Below the pieces are notes generated by a model. That model was not told where the DNA came from and ran no database searches. It saw nothing but the letters and a program-made list of their open reading frames with translations. The position numbers and the translations under genes were made by a program. DNA of 64,000 nucleotides from Pseudomonas duriflava (GTDB taxonomy: Bacteria; Pseudomonadota; Gammaproteobacteria; Pseudomonadales; Pseudomonadaceae). The stretch is taken from the NCBI RefSeq assembly GCF_007830155.1, contig NZ_VLKY01000003.1, positions 310,001 through 374,000 of the forward strand, read 5' to 3'. This document shows, in pieces, positions 26,462-35,863 of the stretch. Each line of letters starts with the position of its first letter. Position 1 is the first letter of the stretch.

Positions 26462-27415
26462 TCAGGTAATACTGCTCAGCCGCCGGGCGCGGTTGCGGAG
26501 CAAATCCAGAAAGAGTTTGAGTTCATGGCTAAGAGGCTCGTTCTTGCGCAGTAAAACACCATAAGGGGCCATTTCTTCCTCGATTTCGATGGGCAGCGCT
26601 ACGACAAGATCGGTTTTCAAGTAGTCGGTCAGTACGGTTTCCGATAAAACCAGAATAGCATCCGTCATTTGTACCAATTGCAGCATGGCAAAGACCGAGC
26701 TGCATTCGATTATGTCGCGCGGCGAAGGTAATGAAAGCCGTTCGAAAGAATTCTCTAAGGCAGCCCGTGCTGGGCTCGACGCGGGTTGCAGGATCCAAGG
26801 CCAGTCGTTAACCAATTCGCTAAGGTCAATACGGTCGCGCTGGCTCAGCGCGTGACCAGCATGCACCACGACAGTTAGGTGTTCATTACCCAAGGGTTCA
26901 AAGACATAGCGGCTGCGGTCGCTCTCGAAACTGCGGCGGGCCACAGCCAGATCAATGCTGCCTTGGTCTAGCAGTTCGATAAGCTGATCGCTGGTATCAC
27001 CCATGATACGCAGGCGCAAGCGAGGATATTGGCGCTTCATCTCGGCAATGGACTGCACGACCAGATCCGGCGCAGCTCCCATTATGGTGCCGATAGACAG
27101 ATAGCCATAGCCGCCTTGCTGGCGCTCAGTGATGTCTTCTGCGCAGCGGTCCAGATTGGTCAATGCCTTACGCGCAAACTGTAAGACTTCTTCGCCCAAG
27201 GCGTTGGGCCGCATCCCTCGACTTTGCCGTTCGAACAGTTCGCAGCCGAAGGCTTCTTCGATTTCCTGCAACATCCTACTCGTAGCCGGTTGAGACATAT
27301 TTAAGGCCTGCGCGGCCCGATGCAGGTTCTGGCTGTTGCCCAGCGTAACCAGCATGAGCAGGTGCTTGTAGCGCAGCCGATTGAAAAGAGCGCGGGCGGT
27401 GGTAGAGACATGCAT
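26462..27415 (-). CDS. LysR-family regulator of the rhamnose gene block (GbpR-like)
   Basis: 317 residues. Helix-turn-helix at about 12-70 (RYKHLLMLVTLGNSQNLHRA, ALNMSQPATSRMLQEIEEAF), a variant opening typical of the GbpR/CbbR-like sugar-related LysR group, then a substrate domain containing GTIMGAAPDLVVQSI. It is divergent from the lactonase at 27622 across about 200 bases that include an AT-rich stretch (GTTATTGGTAATAG near 27470) suitable for a LysR box. Most likely it controls rhamnose catabolic genes. It abuts the ubiC fragment at its 3' side. Confidence 0.85.
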   Translation of the reverse strand: MHVSTTARALFNRLRYKHLLMLVTLGNSQNLHRAAQALNMSQPATSRMLQEIEEAFGCELFERQSRGMRPNALGEEVLQFARKALTNLDRCAEDITERQQGGYGYLSIGTIMGAAPDLVVQSIAEMKRQYPRLRLRIMGDTSDQLIELLDQGSIDLAVARRSFESDRSRYVFEPLGNEHLTVVVHAGHALSQRDRIDLSELVNDWPWILQPASSPARAALENSFERLSLPSPRDIIECSSVFAMLQLVQMTDAILVLSETVLTDYLKTDLVVALPIEIEEEMAPYGVLLRKNEPLSHELKLFLDLLRNRARRLSSIT

Positions 27416-27621
27416 TCTTATTATTCCTCGGCAACCGATGCGGCTCCGGTATCGCTGTTGAGCTAATTGTTATTGGTAATAGTGCGGCGGAACGGCTAAA
27501 GAAGAAACTTCAATAATAAAAAGGAATTTTTATGAATATGCATTTATGCCGCTCCGGTCCTGCCCGCTGTTCAGATGTACCCTTTTGCACCATCGCCCTC
27601 TGCTTGTAAGGAATAGCTGCC

Positions 27622-28542
27622 ATGCCGCTTTCTATCCTGCGGGGTGCTGCTTCTGGACACGTGTCTGCGGTGTATGACGGGCCCATTATTGATACGCATA
27701 TTCATCTGTTCGACCCTACCCGCCCTGAGAGTGTCCCCTGGCCAGAAAAAAGCGATCCGATTTATCGTCGCGTGCTGCCGGCTGATTATTTTGCCCAGCC
27801 AGCAACTTCTTCGATTGTAGGCGCAATTGCGGTCGAGGCGAGTCCTTGGCGGCAAGACAATTTCTGGCTGCTAGAAGCCGTTCGGGCACACGAAGGCATG
27901 GTGGGTTTCGTCGGTAACATTGTGCCTGACGAAACCTCGTTTGCCGGTGACCTGGATCTGCTTTCCCGCGAGCCACTATTTCTGGGGGTGCGCTATGGAA
28001 ATCTATGGGGAAGAGATCTAGCCCAGGACCTAAATCGTTCCGGGTTTCTAGCGGGGCTAAGACTGTTGGCGGAGAGTAACCGAGTACTCGATAGCGCTAA
28101 TCCAGATTTTACCTTGATTCAGGCGCTGTGCCATGTAGGCGAAAAAGTGCCTACGCTGCGTGTCGTGGTGGATCACCTGCCGAATGCCCAGGTCGAGACT
28201 TTTCAACATGATGTTTACTGGCAAGCACTTGAGTCCTTGGCTTCACACGAGCAGGTCTATATGAAACTGTCCGAGATCCCCCAGCGCTACGGCGCAGCGG
28301 TGTGTTTCGACGTAGCGTACTACCAGGAGCATCTTGACCGCCTCTGGCAATTGTTTGGGGAGGACCGCATCTTATTCGGCAGCGACTGGCCCAACAGCGA
28401 GTTGCTAGGTTCTTTTGAGAACACGCTGTCATTAACCCGGGCCTATCTTGCAACCAAGTCCTTAAAGGCACAGGCCAAGGTGCTCCATCACACCTCACAA
28501 CAGGCCTATCGCTGGGTGCCGCGCCGGATGGAGCAGGCATGA
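27622..28542 (+). CDS. amidohydrolase-family sugar lactonase, probable L-rhamnono-1,4-lactonase
   Basis: 306 residues of the amidohydrolase-2/COG3618 fold: IIDTHIHLFDP (first metal-binding His pair) near residue 28, VVVDHLPNAQ, and ILFGSDWPNSELLG (late aspartate) near residue 250. Members include L-fucono- and L-rhamnonolactonases. In this block it would hydrolyse the lactone made by the rhamnose dehydrogenase at 32842 to L-rhamnonate, the substrate of RhmD. Start ATG 27622 follows TAAGGA. It is the first gene of the plus-strand block. Other lactone or decarboxylase substrates are possible from sequence alone. Confidence 0.82.
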   Translation: MPLSILRGAASGHVSAVYDGPIIDTHIHLFDPTRPESVPWPEKSDPIYRRVLPADYFAQPATSSIVGAIAVEASPWRQDNFWLLEAVRAHEGMVGFVGNIVPDETSFAGDLDLLSREPLFLGVRYGNLWGRDLAQDLNRSGFLAGLRLLAESNRVLDSANPDFTLIQALCHVGEKVPTLRVVVDHLPNAQVETFQHDVYWQALESLASHEQVYMKLSEIPQRYGAAVCFDVAYYQEHLDRLWQLFGEDRILFGSDWPNSELLGSFENTLSLTRAYLATKSLKAQAKVLHHTSQQAYRWVPRRMEQA

Positions 28543-28854
28543 ACAACCTGAACCTGTTGTTCTCAAGATACATTAATGTCTGATGCAAAAAAGGTATCAC
28601 ATGTAAGTTTATTTCGATTAGCGATGCATCGATAGTGGGGTTAGATTCGGTTTTACTAATAACAACAATCAGGACGGTCAATATGAACCGTATGCAGCAG
28701 GTTGCCTTGCGAATGGGCTCTGGTCGGTCACTCGCACTATCACCCCCCTTTCGATGTTTTTCTACTTCCGGCTGAGCTTGGCTGTTAGCTTTTCCATGCC
28801 GGGCCTTAAACCGGCATGTCCACGCAGTGACAACAATTCCAAAAGGAAACTGAC
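28543..28854. other. 312-base gap without a recognisable gene
   Basis: Between the lactonase and rhmT. It contains a weak 30-codon frame from ATG 28683 (MNRMQQVALRMGSG...) with no recognisable similarity, an AT-rich region (28560-28650) that could hold a promoter for rhmT onward, and no clear terminator. The gap suggests rhmT and downstream genes may start a second transcript. Confidence 0.4.
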
Positions 28855-30195
28855 GTGAACACCATATCTCCGTACATCATTAAGAAAGTCTCATGGCGGC
28901 TCCTGCCTTTCCTGTTGCTCATGTATGTGCTCGCGTTCCTGGACCGTGCCAACGTGGGCTTTGCCAAGGCGGCCTTTCAGGCAGATACCGGGATCTCCGA
29001 TGCAGCCTTTGCCTTTGGCGCCGGGATTTTCTTTCTCGGTTACGCCTTTCTGGAAGTGCCCAGCAACCTGATCATGTATAAGGTCGGTGCCCGGTTGTGG
29101 ATGTGCCGGATCATGGTGACCTGGGGCTTGATCTCGGCGGCGATGATGTTTGCCCACAACGAAATGACCTTTTATGTGCTGCGCTTTTTACTCGGCGTGG
29201 CCGAGGCCGGATTCTTCCCAGGCGTCATTCTCTACCTGACGTACTGGTTTCCTCATCAGGCCCGCGCCAGGGCCATGGGCTTCTTTTATTTTGGCGCACC
29301 GCTGGCGTTCATCTTTGGTAGCCCTCTTTCAGGTCTGCTGCTTGAATTTGACGGCATGGCCGGGCTACACGGGTGGCAGTGGCTGTTTCTGGTCGAGGGG
29401 TTGCTCGCGGCTGTGGTAGGCGTTTGGGCCTACTGGTACTTGGACAATCGTCCGGTAAATGCCAAATGGCTGACTCAGGAAGAGCGGCAGTCCCTGCAAG
29501 ACACTCTCGACCAGGAAGACCGCGAGAAAATGGCTCATGGTAAAAGCCTGCTCAAGGTGCTGACGCATCCCGGCGTCCTGTACCTGTGCCTGATCTATAT
29601 GCTGATCCAGACCAGCGTCTATGGCGTGGTGTTCTACCTGCCTACGCAGGTTGCAGGGCTGCTAGGGCAGAAAGTCGGCTTTATGGTCGGTCTTGTGACG
29701 GCGATTCCCTGGGTGTGTGCAGTGGCGGCGGCTTACCTGATTCCGGCCTATTCCGACCGCACCGGCAACCGTCGTGTGACCGCAGCGCTTACGGTTGCTG
29801 TAGGAGGATTGGGTATCGCTGCCTCGGTAGCCTTTGGCTCACCCATGCTGGCGCTGATTGCCTTGTGCTTTGCAGCCTCCGGTTTTATCGCTGTCCAGCC
29901 AATCTTCTGGACCTTCCCGTCAGCCTACCTTGCCGGTAGTGCAGCCGCTGGCAGTATCGCCCTGATTAACTCCGTAGGCGCTTTGGGCGGTTTTATGGCA
30001 CCCAACCTTAAGCGCTGGGCCGAGACGGCCTTCGACTCGACGGCTGCCGGTCTGTATTTCCTTGCCGGTGCCAGCCTGTTAGCCGGTTTGCTGATTCTTG
30101 CTGTTCACCGATTCAGTCCTTCGGCGCCTGTCACACGCGCCGCTACGCCTCTCGATACGTTGCCAGGAGACGCCCATGAGCATGCCCACCATTAA
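28855..30195 (+). CDS. rhmT: MFS L-rhamnonate transporter
   Basis: 446-residue, 12-helix major facilitator of the anion:cation symporter type. Segments such as [16 protein letters not shown]-like (residues about 22-38), [32 protein letters not shown] and [14 protein letters not shown] match E. coli RhmT closely, including the terminal HAHH tail. It imports L-rhamnonate, letting the cell use the acid as well as rhamnose itself. The C-terminal end overlaps the rhmD start by 20 bases, so the two are coupled. Confidence 0.88.
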   Translation: MNTISPYIIKKVSWRLLPFLLLMYVLAFLDRANVGFAKAAFQADTGISDAAFAFGAGIFFLGYAFLEVPSNLIMYKVGARLWMCRIMVTWGLISAAMMFAHNEMTFYVLRFLLGVAEAGFFPGVILYLTYWFPHQARARAMGFFYFGAPLAFIFGSPLSGLLLEFDGMAGLHGWQWLFLVEGLLAAVVGVWAYWYLDNRPVNAKWLTQEERQSLQDTLDQEDREKMAHGKSLLKVLTHPGVLYLCLIYMLIQTSVYGVVFYLPTQVAGLLGQKVGFMVGLVTAIPWVCAVAAAYLIPAYSDRTGNRRVTAALTVAVGGLGIAASVAFGSPMLALIALCFAASGFIAVQPIFWTFPSAYLAGSAAAGSIALINSVGALGGFMAPNLKRWAETAFDSTAAGLYFLAGASLLAGLLILAVHRFSPSAPVTRAATPLDTLPGDAHEHAHH

Positions 30196-31360
30196 ACACG
30201 TCCGTGCGTTCACCCTCCGAGGCGGCGGTGCGGATTACCACGATCAAGGTGACGGCCACTGGATCGATGACCACATTTCCACGCCTATGGCGAAGTACCC
30301 GGAATACCGGCAGAGCCGTCGCAGCTTTGGTATCAACGTGCTCGGTACGCTGGTGGTAGAGGTGGAGGCCAGTGACGGTACAGTAGGCTTTGCGGTCACC
30401 ACAGGCGGCGAGTTGGGGGCTTTTATCGTCGAAAAACACCTGGCCCGCTTCATCGAAGGCGCCAAGGTAACGGACATCGAGAAGATCTGGGATCAGATGT
30501 TCAACGCCACGCTCTACTACGGGCGTAAGGGTATCGTGCTCAACACCATTTCCGGAGTGGACCTGGCCCTGTGGGATCTGCTCGGCAAGGTTCGTCAGGA
30601 GCCGGTTCATCAACTTCTGGGTGGGCCTGTACGGGACGAACTTCAGTTCTACGCCACCGGCGCGCGGCCTGATCTGGCCAAGGAGATGGGCTTTATCGGC
30701 GGCAAGCTGGCGCTTCAACATGGCCCAGCCGAGGGCGAGGAGGGGCTGCGCAAGAATATCGAGACACTGGCCACCATGCGTGAACGGGTAGGGGACGACT
30801 TCTGGCTGATGTTCGACTGCTGGATGAGCCTTGACCTTAACTACGCGACCCGCTTGGCCAATGCTGCGAGCGAATTCGGTCTCAAATGGATCGAAGAAGC
30901 ACTGCCGCCAGATGATTACTGGGGCTACGCCGCCTTACGACAACAAGTACCTAGCGGCATGCTGGTGACCACCGGCGAACACGAGGCGACCCGCTGGGGC
31001 TTTCGTATGCTCCTGGAGATGGGCTGCTGCGACATCATCCAGCCGGACGTGGGCTGGTGTGGCGGTATTACCGAGCTGATCAAGATTTCAGCGCTGGCCG
31101 ATGCGCATAACGCGCTGGTCGTGCCGCATGGCTCCTCTGTCTACAGCTATCACTTTGTCATTACCCGCACTAACAGCCCGTTCTCGGAATTCCTGATGAT
31201 GGCACCCAAGGCGGATCAGGTCGTACCGATGTTCAATCCGCAGCTCCTGGATGAGCCGATTCCCATCAACGGCCGTATGAAGGCGTCCGTGCTGGACAAG
31301 CCCGGCTTTGGCGTGCGCCTCAACCCCGAGTGCCAGCTGCATCGGCCGTACGATCACTGA
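30176..31360 (+). CDS. rhmD: L-rhamnonate dehydratase
   Basis: Enolase-superfamily enzyme removing water from L-rhamnonate to give 2-keto-3-deoxy-L-rhamnonate. 394 residues from ATG 30176 ([12 protein letters not shown]), preceded by AGGAGA. Sequence is close to characterised Rhm[41 protein letters not shown], metal ligands in [18 protein letters not shown] and TTGEHEA, and the acid/base His in [12 protein letters not shown]. It lies within rhmT-rhmD-rhaM-rhaT, all close together. Confidence 0.95.
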   Translation: MSMPTIKHVRAFTLRGGGADYHDQGDGHWIDDHISTPMAKYPEYRQSRRSFGINVLGTLVVEVEASDGTVGFAVTTGGELGAFIVEKHLARFIEGAKVTDIEKIWDQMFNATLYYGRKGIVLNTISGVDLALWDLLGKVRQEPVHQLLGGPVRDELQFYATGARPDLAKEMGFIGGKLALQHGPAEGEEGLRKNIETLATMRERVGDDFWLMFDCWMSLDLNYATRLANAASEFGLKWIEEALPPDDYWGYAALRQQVPSGMLVTTGEHEATRWGFRMLLEMGCCDIIQPDVGWCGGITELIKISALADAHNALVVPHGSSVYSYHFVITRTNSPFSEFLMMAPKADQVVPMFNPQLLDEPIPINGRMKASVLDKPGFGVRLNPECQLHRPYDH

Positions 31361-31411
31361 TAAAGGAACGCGGCGCGGAGGAACCGCGCCGCCCGACAAG
31401 GAAACGCCATA

Positions 31412-31738
31412 ATGCCAACAAAAGCGTTCCGCATGACCTTAAATCCCGGCCAGTCTGAGGAGTACAAGCGCCGGCACGACGAGATCTGGCCCGAGCTTGT
31501 CGACGCGCTGCTTGCTGCGGGTGTTCAGGATTACCGCATCTTTCTGGATGCCGAAACGCATGCACTCTACGCCGTGCTGACGCACCACGATGAACATCTG
31601 TTGGATGAGCTGCCTCGTTTGTCGGTGATGAAGCGCTGGTGGCATTACATGGCAGACATCATGGCCGTAAATCCTGATGAATCGCCCGTTAGCGTACCGC
31701 TGGAGCCTGTCTTTGCTCTAACAGCAGGAGACGCCTGA
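31412..31738 (+). CDS. rhaM: L-rhamnose mutarotase
   Basis: 108-residue dimeric ferredoxin-like enzyme that interconverts alpha and beta anomers of L-rhamnose. Matches E. coli RhaM: KAFRMTLNPGQSEEYKRRHD, IWPEL, KRWWHYMADIMAVNPDESP and a final PLEPVFAL. Start ATG 31412 follows AAGGAAACGCC. Its stop codon shares one base with the rhaT start (TGATG). Mutarotation provides the anomer needed by the dehydrogenase. Confidence 0.95.
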   Translation: MPTKAFRMTLNPGQSEEYKRRHDEIWPELVDALLAAGVQDYRIFLDAETHALYAVLTHHDEHLLDELPRLSVMKRWWHYMADIMAVNPDESPVSVPLEPVFALTAGDA

Positions 31739-32796
31739 TGGAGGTTATCCTGCTTGGAGTGCTCCTGCATTTTATCGGCGGCTTTGCCTCCGGCAGCTTT
31801 TACATCCCTTACAAAAAGGTGCAGGGCTGGGCCTGGGAGAGTTATTGGGTCATCGGCGGCCTGTTCTCCTGGCTATTCGTACCTTTGGTTGCGGCCGCAC
31901 TGACTGTCCCCGACTTTACGCGCATCATTGCCGAGGCTGATACGTCAACATTGCTCTGGACGTATATCTTCGGTGTGCTGTGGGGGATCGGCGGCCTCAC
32001 CTTTGGCCTGACCATGCGCTACCTGGGGCTGTCGCTGGGCATGTCCATCATCATGGGGCTGACCTCTGCCCTCGGGGCGTTGATGCCTGCGCTCTACAAG
32101 GACCTCTTTACTGATGATACCCATGGCTCGTTTACCGAGTTGGTCGCTAGCGCGGGCGGGCATTGGGTGCTGGCGGGCGTAGCCATTTCGCTTGTGGGCA
32201 TTGTCATCTGTGGACGGGCAGGTGTGATCAAGGAACATGAGGTGTCCGAGGCGACCAAGCAGGCCAGCGTGGCGGAGTTCTCCCTGGCCAAAGGCTGGAT
32301 CGTTGCCATCATCTCCGGTGTGCTCAGTGCCTGTTTCAGTTATGGCATCGCTGCCGGTCAGCCCTTGGCGGAAGCGGCTGTAGCTCAGGGGAGTAACAGT
32401 CTGTTCCAGAACAACATCACCTTTATGTTGATCATGTGGGGCGGCCTGACTACCAATGCGATCTGGTGCCTGCTGCTGAACAGCCGGAACCGGTCCTTCC
32501 ACAACTATACAGACCAGCGTACGCCGCTGCTGCGTAATTACCTGTTGGCAGCCAGTGCCGGCACGATCTGGTTTCTACAGTTTTTCTTCTATGGCATGGG
32601 CGAGAGTCGGCTGAACAATGATGCCAGTTCCTGGGTGCTGCACATGTCCTTCATCATCGTTGTCTCGAACCTGTGGGGGCTGTACTTCCGCGAGTGGCAG
32701 GGCACCTCGGCTCGCAACAAGCGCATTCTGCTAGCGGGCATCGTGGTCATCCTGGCGTCCATTGCCATGGTGGGTTATGGCAATTACCTGGCGTAA
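31738..32796 (+). CDS. rhaT: L-rhamnose/H+ symporter
   Basis: 352-residue inner-membrane carrier with about ten helices. The opening LLGVLLHFIGGFASGSFYIP, KKVQGWAWESYWVIGGLFSW, and the later SACFSYGIAAGQP and LQFFFYGMGES segments match the RhaT family (E. coli RhaT 344 residues). It brings L-rhamnose into the cell. It is coupled to rhaM by a one-base overlap and followed by the dehydrogenase after 45 bases. Confidence 0.96.
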   Translation: MEVILLGVLLHFIGGFASGSFYIPYKKVQGWAWESYWVIGGLFSWLFVPLVAAALTVPDFTRIIAEADTSTLLWTYIFGVLWGIGGLTFGLTMRYLGLSLGMSIIMGLTSALGALMPALYKDLFTDDTHGSFTELVASAGGHWVLAGVAISLVGIVICGRAGVIKEHEVSEATKQASVAEFSLAKGWIVAIISGVLSACFSYGIAAGQPLAEAAVAQGSNSLFQNNITFMLIMWGGLTTNAIWCLLLNSRNRSFHNYTDQRTPLLRNYLLAASAGTIWFLQFFFYGMGESRLNNDASSWVLHMSFIIVVSNLWGLYFREWQGTSARNKRILLAGIVVILASIAMVGYGNYLA

Positions 32797-32841
32797 ATAC
32801 CAACCGGAACTAGGGTTTATCGATAATCAGAGGAGACATTC

Positions 32842-33612
32842 ATGCTGCTTAAAGACAAGACAGTGATCATTACCGGAGCCTCCCGCGGCATCGGCCGTGC
32901 CATTGCAGTGGAATGTGCGCGCCAGAGTGGCAAGGTCATCATTGGACATAGTGGTAGCGAGTCCAGCAAGCAGCACGTGGCCTCGCTGATTCAGGCGATT
33001 GAGCAGGCCGGTAGCCGTGCAGTGGACGTAGGGGCTGATGCTGCCGATCCGGATACCGGCGATAAGCTGGTTAAGGCAGCCGTAGAGGCATTCGGTAGTG
33101 TGGATGTGTTCGTCAATAACGCCGGTATATGTCCATTTCATGCCTTTCTCAATATGCCGCGCGAGGTCTACTACAAGACAGTTGATACCAACCTCAATGG
33201 TGCTTATTTCGCTGTGCAGGCCGCAGCCAATCAGATGAAGGAGCAGGGGCGGGGCGGCTCGATCATTGCCGTCAGCTCGATCAGCGCGCTGGTGGGCGGA
33301 GCAATGCAAACACACTACACGCCGACCAAGGCCGGGTTGCTCTCGCTCATGCAGTCTTGCGCCATCGCTCTAGGCCCATACGGTATCCGCTGCAATGCCG
33401 TATTGCCGGGCACCATCGAGACCGACATCAACAAGGACGACCTGGCCGATCAGGCCAAACGTGACTACATGATCAAGCGTACTCCTCTAGGGCGCCTGGG
33501 CGAGCCGGACGACCTAGCTGGCCCGGTCGTGTTCTTGGCTTCGGACATGGCCAAGTACGTCACCGGCGCATCCCTACTGGTAGATGGAGGGATGTTCGTG
33601 AATCTGCAATAG
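32842..33612 (+). CDS. L-rhamnose 1-dehydrogenase (SDR family)
   Basis: 256-residue short-chain dehydrogenase oxidising L-rhamnose to L-rhamnono-1,4-lactone with NAD(P)+. Cofactor motif TGASRGIGRAI, structural NNAGICPFH, and catalytic S/Y/K in VSSISALVGG and HYTPTKAG. Long stretches (KAGLLSLMQSCAIALGPYGI, FLASDMAKYVTGASLLVDGG) agree with the Azotobacter vinelandii L-rhamnose dehydrogenase as I recall it. It is the first step of the non-phosphorylating pathway, with a good GGAGA ribosome site before ATG 32842. Confidence 0.92.
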   Translation: MLLKDKTVIITGASRGIGRAIAVECARQSGKVIIGHSGSESSKQHVASLIQAIEQAGSRAVDVGADAADPDTGDKLVKAAVEAFGSVDVFVNNAGICPFHAFLNMPREVYYKTVDTNLNGAYFAVQAAANQMKEQGRGGSIIAVSSISALVGGAMQTHYTPTKAGLLSLMQSCAIALGPYGIRCNAVLPGTIETDINKDDLADQAKRDYMIKRTPLGRLGEPDDLAGPVVFLASDMAKYVTGASLLVDGGMFVNLQ

Positions 33613-33656
33613 CCATTCCAGGCGGAGTACCGCTTCGCTTCGATCTTTGGAGTGCC

Positions 33657-35015
33657 TTGATGAATAACAACAACATGCAGGCAGCAGTGGGTACAGCAGC
33701 GGATTCGGCTCCCACAAGGGAAGCGGCCATCTCGGTCAAAAGCGCACGGCTCAAGCGCATTCAGTGTGTAGCACTGACGCTGTTGGTGCTGGCGGGTTTC
33801 GTCAACTACCTCGACCGTAGCACCTTGGCCATTGCCAACCAGACGATCAGTCGAGAATTGTCTTTCACACCTACCGAAATGGGACTTTTGCTCTCGGTGT
33901 TTTCCTGGGCGTATGCCGTGGCGCAATTGCCCATTGGCGGCATCCTTGATCGTTTTGGTGCGCGCCTAACACTGGGCCTGGGAATCTGCCTATGGTCCAT
34001 CGCCCAGGGGCTGCTTGGCGTCTTCAGTACACTCAACCACATGATCCTGGCGCGTATCGGCTTGGGTGTCGGCGAGGCGCCGCAATTTCCTGCGGGGGCC
34101 AAGGTTGTCAGCGAGTGGTTCAACATCAGGGAGCGAGGACTGCCTTCTGGCATCTTCAACATGGCTTCCTCACTGGGACCAGCTATTGCCCAGCCCATTC
34201 TCGCCGCGCTGCTTCTGGGCCTGGGCTGGCGGGCGATGTTCATAGCCATGGGCGTGATGGGCGTGGGCGTGGCGATCATCTGGTACGCCGTTTACCGCAA
34301 CCGGGATGAAGTCAGTCTTACCGCCCAGGAGCAGCACTACCTGGATGAAGGTATGGCCAAGGGCGAGAGTGGCGGACGCATGACCTTTGCTGAGTGGCGT
34401 GGACTATTCAGGTTGCGTGTGACCTGGGGCATCGTGTTTGGCTACGTCGGTATTATCTACATGCTGTCGTTGTATCTAACCTGGCTCCCTGCATATCTGG
34501 AGCGAACGCATCATTTATCTCTGGCCAGCGCCGGCTGGGTTGCCAGTATTCCCTTCCTGGCCGGTGCCGCAGGCGTGATTAGCGGCGGTCTGCTGGTCGA
34601 TCGGGTGATTCGTGGTGGTGCCAGCGTCAGCCGTAGCCGCAAATGGCCAATTTGTGGTGGCTTGATCGGTGCAGGATTTTTCACAGTCCTTGGCGCCTAT
34701 GCCCAAGGCGTCGTCCCAGTGATGGCCTTGTTTAGTGCAGCGTTGTTCTGCCTGAACGTTGCAGTGGCCGGCACATGGTCCCTGGTTAGTGTGGCCGTTC
34801 CTTCACGCATGGTCGCCTCGCTGGCCAGCATTCAAAATTTCGGCGGCTACTTTGGTGGAGCCTTTGCCCCTGTCGTGACCGGCATGGTTGTGCAGCAGAC
34901 CGGCTCTTTCACACTTGCCTTGGTTATCGCCGCTCTGGTCGCGTTACTCGGCGCCGCTAGCTACTTCTTTATCTTCAAGCTTCCTGAGAAAGGAGGCCAT
35001 CTGGCTTCTCACTGA
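33657..35015 (+). CDS. MFS transporter (anion:cation symporter family), substrate unknown
   Basis: 452 residues, 12 helices, with a 25-residue polar N-terminal tail. Family signatures LVLAGFVNYLDRSTLAIAN, LLSVFSWAYAVAQLPIGG-type helix 2 and RIGLGVGEAPQFPAGAK are those of hexonate/hexuronate carriers (GudP/ExuT/galactonate-like). It lies between the rhamnose dehydrogenase and rhmA. It may import a sugar acid such as another 6-deoxyaldonate, making it a second acid carrier besides RhmT; the substrate is inferred. Confidence 0.85.
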   Translation: MMNNNNMQAAVGTAADSAPTREAAISVKSARLKRIQCVALTLLVLAGFVNYLDRSTLAIANQTISRELSFTPTEMGLLLSVFSWAYAVAQLPIGGILDRFGARLTLGLGICLWSIAQGLLGVFSTLNHMILARIGLGVGEAPQFPAGAKVVSEWFNIRERGLPSGIFNMASSLGPAIAQPILAALLLGLGWRAMFIAMGVMGVGVAIIWYAVYRNRDEVSLTAQEQHYLDEGMAKGESGGRMTFAEWRGLFRLRVTWGIVFGYVGIIYMLSLYLTWLPAYLERTHHLSLASAGWVASIPFLAGAAGVISGGLLVDRVIRGGASVSRSRKWPICGGLIGAGFFTVLGAYAQGVVPVMALFSAALFCLNVAVAGTWSLVSVAVPSRMVASLASIQNFGGYFGGAFAPVVTGMVVQQTGSFTLALVIAALVALLGAASYFFIFKLPEKGGHLASH

Positions 35016-35045
35016 TCCTTTAACTTCCATGCGATAGGACTTCTT

Positions 35046-35846
35046 ATGCAGATTCCTCACAACGCCTTCAAGGCAGCCCTCAAGAAAGACCAGACTACCT
35101 ATGGTATCTGGGCCGGTTTTGCCACAGGCTACGCGGCGGAAATCGTTGCTACCCTCGGCTATGACTGGATATTGATTGATGGCGAGCATGCTCCCAATAC
35201 CATCCCGACGATCCTGGCCCAGCTCCAGGCTGTTGCGCCCTATGCCACCCAGCCCGTGGTGCGAGCCGTGACGGGGGACAGTGTGCTGATCAAGCAACTG
35301 CTTGATATCGGCGCCCAGACGCTGATGGTGCCTATGGTAGAAACGGCCGAGCAGGCCCGTGATCTGGTCAGAGCCATGCGCTACCCACCTCATGGTATTC
35401 GTGGCGTGGGTGGCGGGCTGGCGCGCGCGACCCGTTGGGACGGTGTACCGGATTACCTTGCAACGGCGCATGAAGAGTTGTGCCTGATTGTGCAGGTAGA
35501 ATCGGCCAGGGGCGTTGAAAACGTAGAAGCCATCGCTGCGGTAGAGGGCGTCGATGCAGTCTTTGTTGGCCCAGCAGACCTTTCCTCCGGCCTGGGCTAT
35601 CCAGGAAATCCCCGCCACCCTGAGGTGCAGACAAAGATTCGCCATGCTATCGACGCCACCCGTGCTGCCGGCAAGGTCAGTGGCATTCTCGCTCCGCAAG
35701 AGGATGACGCTCGCCGCTACCAGGGCTGGGGCTGCCAGTTCATTGCCGTGGGTATCGACATCAGCCTGATGCGTCAGGCAGCCCTGGATAACCTGCGTCG
35801 CTACAAGGAAGGCCCGGCCGCCAGCGCGCCTTCGCGAACCTATTAA
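35046..35846 (+). CDS. rhmA: 2-keto-3-deoxy-L-rhamnonate aldolase
   Basis: HpcH/HpaI-family class II aldolase of 266 residues that cleaves 2-keto-3-deoxy-L-rhamnonate to pyruvate and L-lactaldehyde. Visible: GIWAGFATGYAAEIVATLGY, LIDGEHAPN (catalytic His), IVQVESARGVENV (metal Glu), and VFVGPADLSSGLGY (metal Asp). Length equals E. coli RhmA (YfaU, 267). It sits 17 bases before aldA, the gene that handles its lactaldehyde product. Confidence 0.95.
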   Translation: MQIPHNAFKAALKKDQTTYGIWAGFATGYAAEIVATLGYDWILIDGEHAPNTIPTILAQLQAVAPYATQPVVRAVTGDSVLIKQLLDIGAQTLMVPMVETAEQARDLVRAMRYPPHGIRGVGGGLARATRWDGVPDYLATAHEELCLIVQVESARGVENVEAIAAVEGVDAVFVGPADLSSGLGYPGNPRHPEVQTKIRHAIDATRAAGKVSGILAPQEDDARRYQGWGCQFIAVGIDISLMRQAALDNLRRYKEGPAASAPSRTY

Positions 35847-35863
35847 AACAAGAGGAATCGGCC

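Noticed and set aside
28683-28775. 30-codon frame between the lactonase and rhmT
   Set aside because: No ribosome binding site of note and no recognisable sequence; treated as part of the gap.
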